In this document: piece after piece, positions 62,363 through 64,000 of the stretch
Position numbering within the stretch: the first letter of the stretch is position 1
Layout: every line of letters begins with the position of its first letter
Origin: Callaeas wilsoni
Taxonomy: Eukaryota > Chordata > Aves > Passeriformes > Callaeidae
Length of the DNA: 64,000 nucleotides
Direction of reading: 5' to 3'
Assembly: GCA_013398955.1 (NCBI GenBank)
Contig: VWPU01001293.1
Coordinates: 1 to 64,000 of the forward strand
Notes under the pieces: generated by a model
The model's database searches: none
The model's input: only the letters and a program-made list of their open reading frames with translations
Told to the model about the DNA's origin: nothing
Translations under genes and position numbers: made by a program

Positions 62363-63185
62363 ATTTCCTGCCCAAACAGCTGACCTTAATCTGTGATTTT
62401 ATATTACTGCTTGTTGTACTACTGTCTCTGCTCTTTCCTCCCCTTGCATCCTGTCCCTGCCCTTTCCTCACTGTCCTCCTTGCCACACCACCTCCCTTAC
62501 CCAACACCAGGCCTTTCCATACAGTTAGCTGCCCTTTGCCACCCACCCCTCAACTGCAGTGCTCCACTGCTGTCCTTTATACCACCAGTGCTTCTCTCAT
62601 CTTCGCCTTTTACTGCATCTTCTCACTAAGGGGGAGGAATCTTTTACATACATATTAATCTCCAGGCTTTGATTCTTCCTTCACTCTATCCTTCACCACC
62701 TTGTTTCCCACCTTTTCTCACTGTTCTCCTTTTTGACACCAGGCTGTATTTGTCCCCATCACTCCCCTTTGCCCTCTCCCTCTTCTCTATATTGATCTGT
62801 TTATCATCTGGCTTCACCTGCTCATAAACTTGGCCTGTTACAAGGTTATTCAGCCCATTAGCCTTGCGGCCAGGGTTTCTGGCACTTCACACTCCACCTT
62901 CTCAACCCTCTTGCTAGTCCGTCCTTAAGACACTCATCACCTCCTGCACCTCCTTCCTCCTCATCATCACTGCTGCCCTGTTCCCCACCACTACCCTCAT
63001 TCCTTACCTCCAGAGGAAAATTCCTGCCAGACCACAACCTGGTCATTCACAGCTGTGTCACCATCCACTCCCTCACTGCCGGAGGTCATCGTGACCTGGT
63101 ACCTTTGCCTTCTCAGCCTCTGGCCACTGCTATTTCTGTCCGTGGCAGGATCCCTACCCTGCCATCCATCGTAGCACTTCATGCG
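62363..63185 (+). repeat. Pyrimidine-skewed domain, right part
   Basis: The C/T-rich, G-poor composition resumes directly beyond the LTR and fades out near 63,185. The recurrent tactgcttg word is seen at 62,405 and a variant tactgcatc at 62,611. The match in composition and words on both sides shows that the LTR inserted into a pre-existing domain. Composition alone explains the open frames here, including a Gly/Glu/Asp-rich minus frame. Confidence 0.72.
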
Positions 63186-64000
63186 TGATACACAATTTCC
63201 AGAAAGTACCCATGTGATTTATTTTTCTCAAATTCTTCATTTTGGAAAACAGCATCTCTGGCTCTTAACAGCTTAGGTTTTATTGCGAGTCGATGAAAAC
63301 TGGACTACTAAATGCCCCGTGTCTGAATTTTCAAAGCTGTTCAAGCATGCACAAAATCGCCTCAGGGAACCAGCTTAATTTTCAACTGTATGTGGGACAC
63401 CTAAGTTGGCTTTTGAAATTTCTCTAGTCTGGTCTTGTAAAAGGCCTAAATATATGTGAAAATTTGGCCACAGATTCCCTTTGAGGCAGAGGAAAGAAGG
63501 GGATAATATTCTGGGTTTCTAAATAGCTTGCATGCTTTTAAAAAATGTACCACTGGCTTTTTAACCCTAAAATAACTAATTATCAGACTAAAGAGTTAAT
63601 TATAGTAAAGCACCTTTCAGAGAACCTTTCAGGAGAAGCATGTAATATAAAGGCTAAGTATTGAGAGTGGAGGTATGAACTTTTTTTAAAGCATTCAGAT
63701 CATTGCTCTCTCCCACGCACACTGTTATGATGGGCTAAACGCAAAAGCAATTTTGTACAAAATATACCTGGGGGGTAGATTATAGAGGTTACATTTAAAA
63801 CCTATGGTACCTGAATGGATCTGTTATTTATTAATGTGTCTATGGAAAATTAAAAAAAAACCAAAAAATTAGAGGCTGAGACAGAGTGAACTAGAATTAT
63901 TTGAATGAGTACACATCTAGAATGTAATGTTGCGGGGTATTTCTTATGCAAAGGAACAAACACATATTAAATATACCTACTTGTAGCATTTTCCCTACCT
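63186..64000. other. AT-rich non-coding DNA, possible ancient repeat at 63,310-63,480
   Basis: No gene recognised. The segment with gaattttcaaagctgttc, gacacctaagttggcttttg and gaaaatttggccacag resembles the 3' end of old amniote LINEs of the CR1/L3 type, where 'cacctaagt' and 'gaaaatttggcc' words recur. The match is from memory and weak. Confidence 0.4.

Overview
This is vertebrate nuclear DNA from a bird. Several truncated CR1 LINEs carry the avian CR1 3' end, whose reverse complement reads tcatagaatcatagaa. Three LTRs of avian endogenous-retrovirus type are present, and a compact CpG-rich promoter region sits in AT-rich, almost gene-free sequence. The LTR families resemble ones I know from songbirds and other Neoaves, but the species cannot be fixed from the sequence alone. 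There are no bacterial-style operons, CRISPR arrays or phage modules. Nearly all open reading frames are chance frames, retroelement remnants or products of skewed base composition.

Layout. 1-13.98 kb is AT-rich non-coding DNA with three minus-strand CR1 fragments. 13.98-15.35 kb and 15.60-15.97 kb are two adjacent CpG islands, with a CCAAT/GC-box cluster near 14.82-14.92 kb. This is the only convincing promoter region, but the transcript it drives is not identified. 16.2 kb holds a plus-strand CR1 end. 16.5-45 kb is long, mostly unremarkable AT-rich DNA with an old MIR-like SINE near 19.94-20.16 kb, a 69-bp CR1 tip at 22.8 kb, a complete solo LTR at 28.6-29.1 kb and scattered microsatellites. 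A plus-strand CR1 with a degraded reverse transcriptase lies at 45.2-46.1 kb.

Coding potential. The best protein-coding evidence is a 120-bp, phase 0-0 exon on the minus strand at 46,483-46,602, with a strong splice donor. A second minus-strand candidate is the 138-bp, phase 1-1 exon at 27,375-27,512, and a weaker candidate acceptor/exon lies near 51.2-51.3 kb. If real, the window is mainly intron of one or more genes read right to left. I could not name the protein.

Right end. 53.65-54.75 kb is a composite of a 67-nt uninterrupted purine tract, an orphan GC-rich block and a 3'-truncated CR1 with a destroyed catalytic box. Two same-orientation solo LTRs of one family lie at 56.6-57.2 and 61.8-62.4 kb. 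The second splits a roughly 2.7-kb strongly pyrimidine-skewed domain (59.9-63.2 kb), the most unusual structure here. It produces long stop-free plus-strand frames that look like genes but probably are not.
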